Shown piece after piece: positions 1 to 11,880 of a stretch of 64,000 bases of DNA (its first letter is position 1; each line of letters starts with the position of its first letter). A program made the position numbers and the translations under genes. Under the pieces are notes generated by a model. It searched no databases. It saw nothing but the letters and a program-made list of their open reading frames with translations, and was not told where the DNA came from. The stretch is from assembly GCA_941918925.1 (NCBI GenBank), contig OW799234.1, positions 64,751,043 to 64,815,042 on the forward strand. The letters are read 5' to 3'. The DNA comes from Phyto melanocephala. Lineage: Eukaryota > Arthropoda > Insecta > Diptera > Rhinophoridae.

Positions 1-96
1 TGCAAACAAATGGGCTTTCTGCTTTACATTTTTACTATACAAATATACACAGGTACCTACCAAGGCATTCTTCTGCAGTTTAGTTGTTTGTTATTT

Positions 97-448
97 TTTT
101 TATACCCTTCACACAGTGAAAAAGGGTATATATTTATACAAAGGTTTGTCATTCCGTGTGAAATTTCTACAATTTTCATTTCCGACCCCATAAAGCATAT
201 ATTTTCTGAAAGCTTATGATTAGGAGAGTCGATTAAGTTCTGTCAGTCTGTCCGTCTGACCGTATGTCCGTGTGTATGTTGAAATTAACTCTTTGAAGCC
301 CCCCGACATCGCTTGGACCCGGGTGAGGTATTTAAATATCAGAAATATTCGGGAGTAGATCGGTATTGAAAATCAGAAACATTGGTACATAAATAACTGA
401 GATATGAGCAAAAACCCACGACCACCTCAATTATTTTTAACAAAAACA
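97..448 (-). mobile_element. R1 repeat, 3' half (outer copy of a nested stack)
   Basis: This is the 3' half of the dispersed R1 repeat read in reverse. It opens with the terminal hairpin (TATACCCTTCACACAGTG, then AAGGGTATA) and runs through the GACCCCATAAAG and CTGTCAGTCTGTCCG blocks common to all copies. It stops at about 448 inside the block that elsewhere reads ...CACAAAAACAACATTACAACAACAAC, and resumes at about 1662 with ACAACAACATACATAC. A second R1 copy sits between the two halves. No protein is encoded; short open frames here are fortuitous. The 5' end of this outer copy is lost beyond about 1950. Confidence 0.8.
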
Positions 449-1661
449 AAAAAAAAAAAATAATAAAAATATAAATCTATATATATAAAAATCAATGTGT
501 GTTTGTATGTTTATATGTTTGTATGTCTGTTTGTGCTTTATAGACGGTTAAACGGCTGGTCTGATTTCCTTGAAATTTTCACTGAATCTTTCTGTATGTC
601 TGGAAGGAACTATAGGCTATACTTTGGTTTGAAATTGTAAGTGGGCGGGGTGCCACGCCCTATTAAAGAATAAGTATTAAATATTTTATATCACAAACAT
701 TAATGCAGGTAGAGTCTTCAAATTAAGTACGGTAAACTTTGACATCTACACGAACATTTGGGTAAAAAATGGGCGTACTTGCAATAGTAGGCGTGGCCAC
801 ATGAATTAAATACTAAAATGCGTATATTTGGAAAACGATATCGATTAGAGTAGTAAAATTTTGCAAGAGCAACTTTGACACCCAAATGAACATTTAGACA
901 AGAAATGGGTGCATTACCAATAGTGGGCGTGGCACCTACCATATGAATTAAATACTAAAATTCGTATATTTGAAAAACAATATCGATTAGAGTAGTAAAA
1001 TTTTGCAAAAGCAACTTTGGGAAAAATGGGTGCATTAACAATAGTGGGCGTGGCACCTGCCATATGAATTAAATACTAAAATTCGTATATCTGGAAAACG
1101 ATATCGATTAGAGTACTAAAATTTTGCAAAAGCAACTTTGATATTCAAATAAACATTTATGGGTGCATTAGCAATAGTGGGCGTGGCACCTGCCATATGA
1201 ATTAAATACTAAAATTTGGGGTGGCGAAGCACACCGGGTATTAGCTAGTATTATATAAAATAAAAAAAAAAAAATTTTTTGGCTCAGCTGGAATTATATG
1301 CCACGTTTACTCTAACCAGTATATATGTATGTAGTTGTTGTAATTGTGAAAAAAACGAGGTGGTCATGGTTTTTTGCTCATATCTCAGAAAGTTATGGGG
1401 CGATTGTGCTGAATTTCAATAGCGATTCATTCCTGGATATTTCCAAGATATTGATACCATATACAGATGGGAGGAACATTTAGTTACTTTTAATAGTTGA
1501 TTTCAACCAACACACGGACAGACGGTCAGGGCTAAATCGACTCCTCTATTCATAAGCTTTCAGAAAATACATACTTTATGGGGTCGGAAGTGAAAATTGT
1601 AAAAATTACAAACGGAATGACAAAGCTATATATACCCTTGTACACCACAGGTGAAGGGTAT
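449..1661 (+). mobile_element. R1-type repeat inserted in another R1, 5'-truncated
   Basis: This is an inner repeat copy in the opposite orientation. It starts in the AT-rich core (AATAATAAAAATATAAA), continues after the Helitron at 476-1248 with TTGGCTCAGCTGG and CTCATATCTCAG, and ends in the variant 3' hairpin ACCACAGGTGAAGGGTATAA. Other copies read the core as AATATAAATAATATATTAAATAAAA without a break, which shows where the Helitron landed. The CACAGGTG form of the 3' end groups it with R2-like tails such as those at 6665 and 43172. Confidence 0.7.
476..1248 (+). mobile_element. Non-autonomous Helitron, subfamily A
   Basis: The element begins TCTATATATATAAAAATC and ends in ACCGGGTATTAGCTAG, preceded by A and followed by T. 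These are the standard Helitron ends (5' TC, 3' CTAG, A|T target, no duplication). It is 773 bp and codes for no Rep/helicase. Inside are about four units of 120-145 bp, each starting near TAGTGGGCGTGGC (about 784, 919, 1040 and 1171) and carrying ATATCGATTAGAGTA. A second copy lies at 37979-38754 on the other strand. Mobilisation would need an autonomous Helitron elsewhere in the genome. Confidence 0.85.
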
Positions 1662-1950
1662 AACAACAACATACATACATACAAACGTGTATACTGGTTA
1701 GAGAAAAAGAATCGAATCCCAGCTGAGCCAAAAATTTTTTTTTTTAATTTTATTTTTATTTTTTATTTAATATATTATTTATATTTTAATTATTATTTTT
1801 TTAATTTTTTTTTTTAAATTTTTTGTTTTATATTTATTATATACATATATTTTAACTATTGTTTTAAAATTTTTTTTTAATTTTTTTTTAATTTTTTTAT
1901 ATTTTTATTTTTTTATATTTTTATTTTTTTTTAAATAACTCGGTTTTCTT
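1662..1950 (-). mobile_element. R1 repeat, central AT-rich part (continuation of outer copy)
   Basis: The outer R1 copy resumes here with ACAACAACATACATAC, then CGAATCCCAGCTGAGCCAAAA, then an almost pure T/A core. The expected 5' end (ATTCGGC palindrome and CTTACTTGTTTT) is missing, so this copy is truncated. Confidence 0.7.
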
Positions 1951-3230
1951 TCAAGTTTAAATAATATAATTTAATAATAATTTATTAATTACATAAATAA
2001 AAAATATATTTTAAATTTTTGAATAATTTTTTTCATTTCATTAACGTTTTAAAAAAATAATTTTTTTCTGTGTATATACAATAATTATAATAAATCCAAT
2101 ACAAAATATCTTATAATTAAGAAATTGATTTCAAAATTTTTATTAGCCAAAATAACGAAGTTATTATATATATATTTTTTACATTGTCAATATAACATAC
2201 AATGTCGTACATGGTAGCACTTGTGTATATTAATAAATAAATGTCACACACTGTTTTTTCTCTTTTTTTTACAATTTTTACATCCTACGTTTTAAATAAC
2301 CAATTAATTATTAACAAAAACCAATATTGATAAACCAAAAATAATAAACATATAAAACTATATGCTTTTCGATCACTTGCTACTTCAACATTGTAAAAAA
2401 AAATGTAATAAAAAAATTAAAAAGGTAAAAAAAGAAACAAAATAAAAAGAAAAAAATTAATACTAAGCCATATGTTGTCGCAGAGTGTTAAAATGTTGTT
2501 TAAATTGTCATTTGATATGTCATATTTCAAGCATCCTCTTTAAATGTCTTAAATTGACCAAAGGTTTTGCTTGATTATACTAACCGAACAGGTATTTTGA
2601 ACAGATTGCAAAAAAAGATTTCTTTTTTAATTTAACATGCGTGCATTCATATGTACGTACATATTGTACATGTTTTTCCTTATGTTAGCCTTTTTATTTT
2701 ATTTTTTTTTTGTTTTTGGTACGAGTTTTAGGCTTCCTTTTATAGTTAATAAATAATTTTTTTTAATTTCAATTCAATTTTTCAAATATACAATGTTGCT
2801 TGCTACCTTATCACTTTGTCATATATTAAGGTCAAAGAAAATGATAACGTTTAACAGTTACATTTTTTATAGGCAGAAAATTTACGCAAAAATGTTTACG
2901 TTTATTATACAAAATAAAAAATTATTGCTAAAATGTGTAATAAATTTTAATATTTTTTTTGTGTTTAATTAAATAAAAAAAATTTGCGTAAGTAAAAAAG
3001 TGTGGGTTTATCCTTATAATTTTAGTTGGCAACTCTTTCATGTAATTGTAATTAAAATATTGTAATTCTTAACTTCTTGTTAGTATTGTACATTCACACT
3101 TATTTTGGTAGTAATAAGAAATATTGATTTTTTTTTACAAAGACAGTATGTAACGGTCATGTTAACTTGGTGGCGTTTATCAAATCTTTTTTTTATTATT
3201 TAGTTACTGACTGATGGCCATTACGGTCCA
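1951..3230. other. Intronic AT-rich DNA, nothing recognised
   Basis: Mostly A/T with homopolymer runs. I see no conserved coding stretch, no terminal repeats and no copy of the other families in the window. Confidence 0.6.
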
Positions 3231-3234
3231 TTGT

Positions 3235-3411
3235 GGCGCCTTAATATAGAAATAAAGAGAAGAATAGAATATGAATAGAAAAAGTTAGAATAGAAGAGAA
3301 AGAGAAGCAGACCAGTCCAGAGTCTCTGGCGGGAATCGAACCCGCCAGCAACCCCTAAACAAGCAGACCAGCACACTACTGACTAGTCCACCGGGGCTCC
3401 GGATGCTATAC
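3235..3411 (-). repeat. tRNA-derived SINE-like sequence
   Basis: On the minus strand the sequence has a TGGACTAGTCAG stretch resembling a pol III A box. About 50 bases later comes a perfect B box, GGTTCGATTCC, inside a strong T-arm-like hairpin (GCGGG...CCCGC). A normal acceptor stem and anticodon stem do not form, so this is not a tRNA gene. Downstream is a run of TCT/TTCTATT-rich sequence resembling a SINE body or tail. No second copy is in the window to define its length. Confidence 0.5.
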
Positions 3412-3479
3412 TAAGAACCTAGCAAATTACACGATTGAGTTGAAAGTGTAAATGATAACGCTTTCTTATTTAAATGCGC

Positions 3480-4010
3480 TGCAACAATTTTACGACATAT
3501 CAAGCCAGCACGATTTTTGGTGAAGGCAACAACTATACGTTTTAAAAACGCCAGATTGACTGAGAAGGTTGCAGTTGTGGCTAAAAGAACGCAAAAAAAA
3601 CAGAAGCAGTTGATAACTCCCCCTAAACAAGAACTTGATCACTCGTAAAACTAATTTTTACAAACTTTGTAATGAGTATTAATAAGGACAATGGTGAGAG
3701 GGTTTAAGAGCCGAATTTAAGGTAGAAAAAGCAAACTTGATGGCCGTATATCTGGCGACGTCAAACCTCACGATGTTCACGAAGTGACAATGTATCCACC
3801 AAATATTGTTACGTATTTTGGATCAACGGCATTACGGGTCGACACTTTTCCGTTAGCGGCATTAACGTCTTGCGCTAAGTTTTCAATTTAAACGATATAA
3901 AAGAGAACAATATGTAGTTCCAGCAGGACGGCGTTACATGCCACTAAGCGACCCTCAGGGTTGTGTTACATTGATGAGATCTCCAACTTGTTATAATAAC
4001 ATAACGGGGA
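3480..4010 (+). pseudogene. Degenerate mariner-like transposase relic
   Basis: Scattered matches to mariner transposase occur in shifting frames. They include a segment like the linker between the HTH and catalytic domains (RLTEKVAVVAKR, near 3555), a region near 3830 resembling the GITG/VSG core, and FQQDGVTCH near 3922, which is the usual context of the second catalytic Asp. Stops and frameshifts are numerous. I could not define the ends. Confidence 0.45.
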
Positions 4011-4619
4011 ATTAAGATGTTATCAATACCTCTGGCCGCACGGAGCCACAAATCGGCTAGAGTTCCATCTAATACCACATTAACCAGAAACTCTTAAGAA
4101 TTGCCCTTAATTGGGTATTGGGGTAACGTCTCTTCGAAGAACATGTGTTGTTAAAACATAAAACGAATTTAAAGGATTCTTCTCCTAGCAAAGGCATTTG
4201 GGCAACCATTAATGTCTATGGGGGTGTTTCCTTTTTAACAGTATTAGTGGTCTTTAGGTGTCCATTGGTGAGTAAGACTGTATCTCCCAGCAACGAGTAC
4301 CGTTTTTGTCGTTTATTTACCGCATATTTCGCAACAAGGGAATTGATAGCTTAAGCTCTGGTTCAAAATTCTTGTGAGATCATCTGTGAGGACCATTTTT
4401 CAACGCATTTAACTCAAACCAATTGTAAGAAAACGGTAAATAATGCCATCGCGATAGGTTCTGATGGTTATCTAGCCATGTAAGCCACCTAGTGAACACT
4501 GTAATTGTCATTTTGGTCGAATGGTTATAGTTATGGTTTGAGAATATGATTGCCTATCGTGGACGTTACGTGAATTTTGATCATGCAATGAAACATTGTC
4601 TTCTTTTAAGTTTTAAAGC

Positions 4620-6664
4620 TTTTTAACGTCGGAAGTTTAATAATTTGAGGACATTTTAACAATATATTTAATATATTTAAAATCCGCCTATATTGAAAAA
4701 CCCTTTAAAATATTTTAATTTAAACATTTAACTTGTGTTATTAATAAATTAAATATTACTTAAAATTATTTTCCATATGAATACGTTTTTAACACTTTAC
4801 CTCTTACTAAATCTATAAACACACACACACATACATTCATACATACATACATATGCATGTATGAACAAAAATTATAATCACAATAGTTTCTATTGGGTTA
4901 GTTTTGTCATATGTATTACAAGTGATCTGAAAATTTTTATGAATAATAACTATTCATTAAAACCAACTTCATGGGAATATAAAAAAAAAAATACTTTACA
5001 CAGCCTGCCCCTCAAACACAACAACTCTTTGATAGACCTTTAAATACGCTACAGAGTTTCTGTTACTGTTTGTTGCAATAAACTGCAGACAGATAGACGG
5101 ACAGACAATCTTAATTATAAGTTATTAAGTAACCAGTCTGTCTGACGATCTATAGTAAATGGTTTGCCACTATATTTTTGCAAAAACTAAGAAAAAAGGA
5201 CAACTATATGTAAGTGTCAATGGTTAAACCGGAAGCCATATTAAGCATTTATATTGTATCGGTATGGAAAAATTAAAACTAATAATGCATTTGCACTAAG
5301 TACTTGTGTACACATACAGGCTTGCTTACAAACAGATACAGATCATTGATCTGCTTTTAAACAAATAGCATCCCTTTTTTTCACTTTACTGGCATGTAAA
5401 ATGTAGTCAATAATTTACATACGACAAGTTTGCACTGTTCGGTTCATATACATACAGTAGATAACAAGAAATGTCTATATGATTTATTTTTTCCATACAA
5501 ATTAATGACTTGTATAACACGCTTATCAAGAGAACTTCTGGCAGCACAACTGAGTGATTATGTTGCACTGTTCTGTCATTATTAAACCTTAAGACAGACG
5601 GCTAACAAAATTGTTTTGTTAAAAGTTTTATTTTAAAAATCGTATCAAATCATTGTAGTTACATGTCTCAATATAAAAATTGTTTGTAAAATAAAAATGT
5701 TTAGAAAAACGAACTCAAAAGCCTGTATTAAAAGTTTAAATATTATCTTAAAAAATCGTATGAAATTTTATTAAAATTTTTGTTATTTGCAATATTTTAA
5801 TAATTTATTTTTTTAACTTACTTAAATGCAAAATCCTTTTTGTTAACATTTCACCATGTTGAAATTAAAAGATCTTAGTCTTGTTTTTGTCATCGACTGT
5901 ACGTTTTCAGTATTGTCGTCGTACAATACAATATTTCTAAATTATTTAAATAAACAATATACACGTACTCCAGTCAGTCAGTCTTTTATATTTTATTTTT
6001 TTCCAACATAGAATTTGTTGTCTTTTGTGTGCATGTGGTTGAACTTTTTTTATTTTTTTATTTTTTAGAAGAGGGTGTAGACGTTGTTCAATGTTTCCCA
6101 CGAATATTTCTGCTTCATTGAAGTGTACTTTACTACTATTTCACTGAAGAAGAGTGAGGAGTAAAAAAAACAAAAAAGAAAATGAAGTGAAGTATTGGTT
6201 TGTGGTCTCGTATTATTACAATTCAAGTGTTATTTTCGTATATTTATTATTTTATTATTATTTTTTTTATCTTCATTAAGTTACTCAACACTTTATATGG
6301 TTATATTGTATGTAGTATGCGGATAATATTGTATAAACCTAACCCGCTTTAAAATAGCTTTTTCGTATTGTTTATAAAATAAATTTAAAATTTAAGAACC
6401 CTTTAAAAGATTTATAGCTCATATAACTAAACACTATGATTAAGAAAAACATTTACTTGTGAGGGTTGATAATTTTGCAGGCGGAAATTAACATTATTGT
6501 TAGTATTTTTAAATTTAAAGACAAATGAAGCATTAACAAGTGGGTCACTATTTGGCTGCAAAAATAAAAAAACACAAAACATTTAATTACTATAAAAAAA
6601 AGCTTACACACGAAATAGCTTAAAAAAATTCGGCAGTAGTATTTACTACTTAATTGTATTTTTT
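4620..6664. other. Intronic sequence with a short microsatellite
   Basis: Contains a (CA)n/(CATA)n tract at about 4818-4860 and otherwise unremarkable AT-rich DNA. The short open frames at 4861 and 6453 show no recognisable protein features. Confidence 0.55.
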
Positions 6665-8020
6665 TACCCTTCACCTGTGGTGTACAAGGGTATATATAGC
6701 TTTATCATTCCGTTTGTAATTTTTACAATTTTCATTTCCGACCCCATAAAGTATATATTTTCTAAAAGCTTATGAATAGAGGAGTCGTTTAAGCCAAGTC
6801 TATCCGTGTGTTGGTTGAAATCAACTTTTAGAAGCAACCATACGTTCCTCAGATCTGTGTATTATATCAATCATTTAAAAATATTCGGAAATGAATCGCT
6901 ATTGAAATTCAGCACAATCGCATCATAACTTTCTAAGATATGAGCAAATAAACACGACTGCCTCTGTTTTTTCCCCATATTTTTACCACCAAAATTAAAA
7001 TTTTTCAGCCATAGAATAATTTTTAGTGGCCTTTGCTACTATTTATAGATGTAATATGCCTCTAGAGATATTCTTGAAAAATTTTGGATAAAGCGTGCTT
7101 TCATCGGTAAAGTTATAGGTAAAAAAAAAAAATTTTTTTTAAATATACCAAAAATTTACAAACTACAGTCGCGTCTGGATATAGTGAACTAATTTTTGCA
7201 AGGCTTGTTCATAGTATCCAGGTTGTTCTCTATATCAAGGTTGAAATTTTTGTTCAAAAGCTCGTTTTATTTACTAAAAATATATACATGTAAATGCAAT
7301 AGCTGATTAGAAACAACTTGTACAAAAAAGGAAATATATGTACATATGTATTTAAGTTTAATAAAAGAATTGCTGTTGAAATTTTTTTTCAAAATTTTGT
7401 TCACTATTAGAGTTTTTCACTATTTAGAGTACTCGATGCGTAAATTTTGGTGTTCACTATATGGAGGTGTTCACTTATCGGGTGTTCACTATATCCAGAC
7501 ACGACTGTAAAATCAAATTTTTTCAGCTTCTAGACAACCGAAGGTCAATATTGGCATCAACTGAAAGGACTTGACTAGCGCAATATAAGCACTATAAAAA
7601 ATTAAAATTCATGTTGGCCCCCACTACAAAATGGCGGACAATAAATTTATATATGGGTTAAATCTGGTAAAATGTAACTTCTTAAACCCCCTCAATAGTG
7701 GTGTCAAATGAAAGGGCTTGACCAGTAGAATATAGTAAATTATTAAAAAAATTTAAATCCAAGATGGCGTCTAAAACTAAATGGCGGATTAAATTTTTTT
7801 AACCCCATCAATATGGGTATCAAACTAAAGGTCTTGACCAGTAGAATACAGATAACTACGTAAAAATTCAAAATCAAGGATTTCGTCGGAAATAATAAGG
7901 AAAAATGGCGTATAACATGAAATATAGGTTAAGCTACGATGTGGGATTATGCCTATGTACATGATGGTAAAGGGTATTATCAGATTCAGCACGGCCGAAT
8001 TTAGCACTCGTACTTGTTTT
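6665..8020 (-). mobile_element. R2 repeat, near full length
   Basis: A reverse-oriented R2 copy, from the 3' hairpin end (ACCCTTCACCTGTGGTGTAC) to the 5' end (GCACGGCCGAATTTAGCACTCGTACTTGTTTT region). Between the shared ends lie about three imperfect 120-140 bp units. Each unit combines ATGGCG motifs, a CTTGACCAGTAGAATA block and a GGTATCAAA block. A 342-bp MITE is inserted at 7166-7507. The ORF at 7825 is a chance frame. R2 shares its tail with R1 but has this tandem-repeat core in place of the A/T core. Confidence 0.8.
7166..7507. mobile_element. pogo-like MITE inserted in R2
   Basis: The terminal inverted repeats start CAGTCG(C/T)GTCTGGATATAG and are flanked on both sides by TA, the target duplication of Tc1/mariner/pogo elements. 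The 342-bp body carries several extra copies of GTTCACTAT in its right half, a subterminal repeat pattern often seen in pogo-type elements. It has no coding capacity. Removing it and one TA restores the R2 sequence seen in other copies. Confidence 0.8.
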
Positions 8021-8734
8021 ATTTTAATATCGAATTTTTTTGTAGTGTTTTTAAGTTTGATATTAATATGCCATTATTTGTGTAATATAACTTCGTCCAT
8101 AACGTAACTGATATATTTGTTGAAACTGACTTTTAGTTGCAGCAATGTTCTCTCTAACCTCCAACACCTGGTCTGTTAAAATATTGTATCGAAAATAATA
8201 ATATTTACAGAACTACAAGACATTAAGTTTTAACGTCAACGACATCCTCCTTTTTGTGTGACCGCAAAAATAACGTAACTTACATTAACAATGTGAGGTT
8301 CGTAGTACTAATTATTATGATAATTATGTAAATTACTTTTAACTCACGATCATTTTACTAATACATGTCGTTGTTATGTTTGCTTACATACATGTCTGTA
8401 CGCTCACGTAGATAAAATGACAAATTAACCGCGTTTACAAAACTCATCGTCACGATATACTCACGAAAAAAAAAAACGAAATTATTATTACATTTTTACT
8501 ATCAAAACTTATTCAAATATTTAATACAAACTTACTGCTAATAATATACCTTTTAAATTTCTACTAGCATATTATCCGCTACTTCGACAGCGCAGTTCTT
8601 AAAATTTATTGAATACTCAAGTTCTATTTTGAATTACTAAATATTTTTTGATCAAATTTATTTATCTCGACCTTTTCGGTCGCTCATAACATTTTCAGTC
8701 TCAGCTGGAATCAATAGTTTCTTATTTCATAATA
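8021..8734. other. Intronic sequence, nothing recognised
   Basis: No coding segment or terminal repeats seen between the R2 end and the Helitron-like terminus at 8735. Confidence 0.55.
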
Positions 8735-9070
8735 CTAGCTTCATAATCGTAGAAAATACAACAAGTACCAACAAAAGAGAAAAAGTACCCGGGTTTGGGT
8801 ATCAATATACAAATTTCAAATTTTAAATATCAAAAAAAAATATTTTAAAGGACATGATTTGAAGTGAGAAAACTACTCTATTTTGCATAAAAATTATTAT
8901 GTTCTTAAGAGTACCAAACTGTTTTCCCGAATTTCCCCTTTTTACCCTGTTATGAAGGGTCTAAATTTTTACTTTAATTTTAATTTTTTATATCTGTTGA
9001 AATCCCAATTAGTAAATTTATGAAAATGACCTGTAATTAGGAAGTATACATATTTTTCGGTATTTCCCCC

Positions 9071-9143
9071 CTTTTTAGTACCTTTTTTGTCCCCCTTTTT
9101 AGTACTTTTTTTGCCCCCCTTTTTAGTACCTTTTTTGTCCCCC
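9071..9143. repeat. Short tandem repeat, about 36-bp unit
   Basis: Units of CCCCCTTTTTAGTACCTTTT with small variants repeat about three times inside the probable Helitron. Confidence 0.75.
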
Positions 9144-9167
9144 TAAAAGTTTCTCAAAATTCCACCT

Positions 9168-10524
9168 AAAACAAGTAAGAGCGCTACATTCGGCCGTGCC
9201 GAATCTTATATACCCTTCACAACGTGTAGTCATGCAATAACAGTAGTTTGTGTCACCATTCATCCCATATGAAATACGTACATACATATAAAAACATACA
9301 TATATAAAAACGTCCCATTGTAAAATTAAAAATTCACGTATGTATGTTAAAAAAACAAAAAAAATAAAATTTGTTTTAAAAATTTAAAAAAAAAATTTTA
9401 AAAAAAATTAAAAAAAAAATTTTTTTTAAAAAATTTTAAAAAAAATTTAAAAAAAAAATTTAAAAAAAAATTATTATGTATATAATATATATAAAACAAA
9501 AAAAAAAATAAAAAAAAAAATTAAAAAAAAAATAATAAAAAATAATAAAAATATAAATAATATATTAAATAAAAAAATAAAAAAAAAAAAAAAAATTAAA
9601 AAAAAAAATTTAAAAAAAAATTAAAAAAAAAATTTTTTTGGCTCAGCTGGGATTCGATGCCACGTTTTCTCTAACCAGTATACACGTTTGTATGTATGTA
9701 TGTTGTTGTTGTAATGTTGTTTTTGTGAAAAAAAATCGAGGTGGTCGTGGGTTTTTGCTCATATCTCAGTTGTTTATGTACCGATGTTTCTGATTTTCAA
9801 TAGCGATCCCGTCTGTCCGTGTGTATGTTGAAATCAACTTTTTGAAGCCCCCCGATATCGCTTGGACCCGGGTGAGGTATTAAAATATCAGAAATATTCG
9901 GGAGTAGAACGGTATTGAAAATCAGAAACATCGGTACATAAACAACTGAGATATGAGCAAAAACCCACGACCACCTCGATTTTTTTTTCACAAAAACAAC
10001 ATTACAACAACAACATACGTACATACAAACGTGTATACTGGTTAGAGAAAACGTGGCATCGAATCCCAGCTGAGCCAAAAAAAATTTTTTTTTAATTTTT
10101 TTTTAATTTTTTTTTTATTTTTTTTTTTTATTTTTTATTTAATATATTATTTATATTTTTATTATTTTTTTTATTTTTTTTTTAATTTTTTTTTTCAAAT
10201 ATTTTTTGTTGTTTTATATTTGTTATATATATTTTAATTATTTAAAAAAATTTTTTTCTTTTTATTTTTTTTTTTAATTTTTTTTTTAAATATTTTTTTT
10301 TAAATTTTTTTTTTTTAATTTTTTTTAAACATATATACGTAAATTTATAATTTTGCAATGGAATGTTTTTATATATGTATGTTTTTTATATGTATGTACG
10401 TATATCATATGGAATGGTGATACAAACTACTGTTATTGCATGATTACACGTTGTGAAGGGTATATAAGATTCGGCACGGCCGAATATAGCACTTTTACTT
10501 GTTCACTGTGTGAAGGGTATAAAA
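9168..10524. mobile_element. R1 fold-back: two inverted R1 5' halves
   Basis: The left arm (9171-9807, +) runs from ACAAGTAAGAGCGC through the A-rich core to TTTCTGATTTTCAATAGCGAT. The right arm (9911-10503) is the same sequence reversed, ending CGAATATAGCACTTTTACTTGTT. A spacer of about 100 bp is the further 3' continuation of the right-hand copy. Immediately after the right arm lies CACTGTGTGAAGGGTATAAAA, the R1 3' terminal piece. The transcript of this region would form a hairpin of about 600 bp. ORFs here, including the one at 9797-10078, are shadows of the repeat. Confidence 0.8.
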
Positions 10525-11269
10525 GTGTCCATATTCTATTAGACAATAATAACTATTAAGTTATGTAAACTATTAATGTCAGATTTTTTTTAGAGTACCA
10601 AAAAAAGGGACAATTTTTACCCCTCATACAAGTGCACTTGGTAAAAGTGCCAAAACACTATTAATATTATTTCGCTGATTAACTAATTCAATTAAAAATT
10701 TTTTCCTAGCTTTAGGTGTTTGGAGTTACATAGGGTACTAAAAAAGTACCAAATAATAGTTTTTACCTTAGGGGTTAAAAATTAAAAAAAGGCCAGACAG
10801 CTTATTTTTTGTGTAAATTACAATACTTTTACAAGTTAATTTGTATCATTTTTAGTTTAGCAGATATAAGGCTACCGATGTTACCCGTTTTTACCCCCTT
10901 AAAGTACGAATTTTCAAAAATCCCTTCTTAGTGGAGCTATACATCGAAAGAAAAACCGATTGTCCAAATTTCATTTTTCTAGCTCTTTGTGCTCTTTGCA
11001 ATGATGAATCAGTCAGTAAGTCACGTTACTCTTTTATATATATTGATAGATAGATTGAATGATTTTCTTATTGTTTTTAAGGAATTCCTAATGAAAAATC
11101 AAAATATTCCAGTACTTGGTTTGCACGTAAGTTGAAGTTTAACTACAGTGAAACTGAAATATTCGTGAATAACTTTTATTTCAAAATTTACCGAACATAT
11201 TGGATGAAGTTAATTAAAAAAGTTAATAAGATGATGAGTTAGAAAAAAATAGTCTCTAAGTTTTAATAA

Positions 11270-11880
11270 AGAAATAAATGCGACACGCCCACTTTGACGT
11301 CCACCACTTTATCTTAAATTCATATAATTTTTCTATGAATAAAGATTTTGGAAGAATAAAGGACTATATTGAAATATTGAAGATGTACATATTTATTAGC
11401 AGAAACTACTTCAACACGCCTACTATAATAACGCCCACTTTTTACGTTATCTACTGTTAATAAAATTTAAAAGCGCATAAAACCGACAACATTAGAGGTA
11501 TGATGATGAAATTTCGTACATACAGATTTCTAGTGAATGTCATTGTTATGCCAGAAAAAAAAGCTGACACGCCCACTTTAACGACTACCTTCCATATACA
11601 GCTTTATCTTAAATTCATATAATTTCTCTATGGACAAAGTTTTTGGAAGAATAAAGGCCTATATCGAAATATCTTAGTTGATTTTATTAGCAGAAACTTT
11701 ATTGACACGCCTACTTTAACGCCCACTTTCATTGAAAGACTAAATCTACGAAAATATATCGAAGTTATATAAAGAAAGTAATACATGTTTTAATATAAAG
11801 AGATTATTCCATAGCGATTACTGTTAATAACAAAATAAAATTTGTGCTACAAAAGTACATCAAATTGGTGGTGGGTATAA
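11270..11880. repeat. Diverged duplicated repeat rich in CGCCCACTTT
   Basis: Two diverged units (about 11280-11455 and 11565-11735) share ACACGCCCACTTT, a TTATCTTAAATTCATATAAT block, GGAAGAATAAAGG and TATTAGCAGAAACT. The stretch ends GGGTATAAAAAATTCGAATATAG, which resembles dispersed repeats of flies. I cannot place it in a family. Confidence 0.6.

Larger units (their letters stand above)
8735..11050 (-). mobile_element. Probable Helitron interrupted by an R1 fold-back
   Basis: Read on the minus strand, the right end is TCTATCAATATATATAAAAG followed by AGTAACGTGACTTACTGACTG. I recall this as a common insect Helitron 5' end. The left end is CTAG preceded by ATTATGAAG. The flanking bases (A before TC, T after CTAG) fit A|T insertion. 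Both halves share AGTACC/GGGAC motifs, including three tandem units of about 36 bp at 9071-9143. The middle is occupied by the R1 fold-back at 9168-10524. The 3' hairpin is not clear, so the left boundary is tentative. Confidence 0.5.

Noticed and set aside
3310..3400. tRNA gene on the minus strand
   Set aside because: The T arm is good, but the acceptor and anticodon stems do not pair; SINE-like head preferred.
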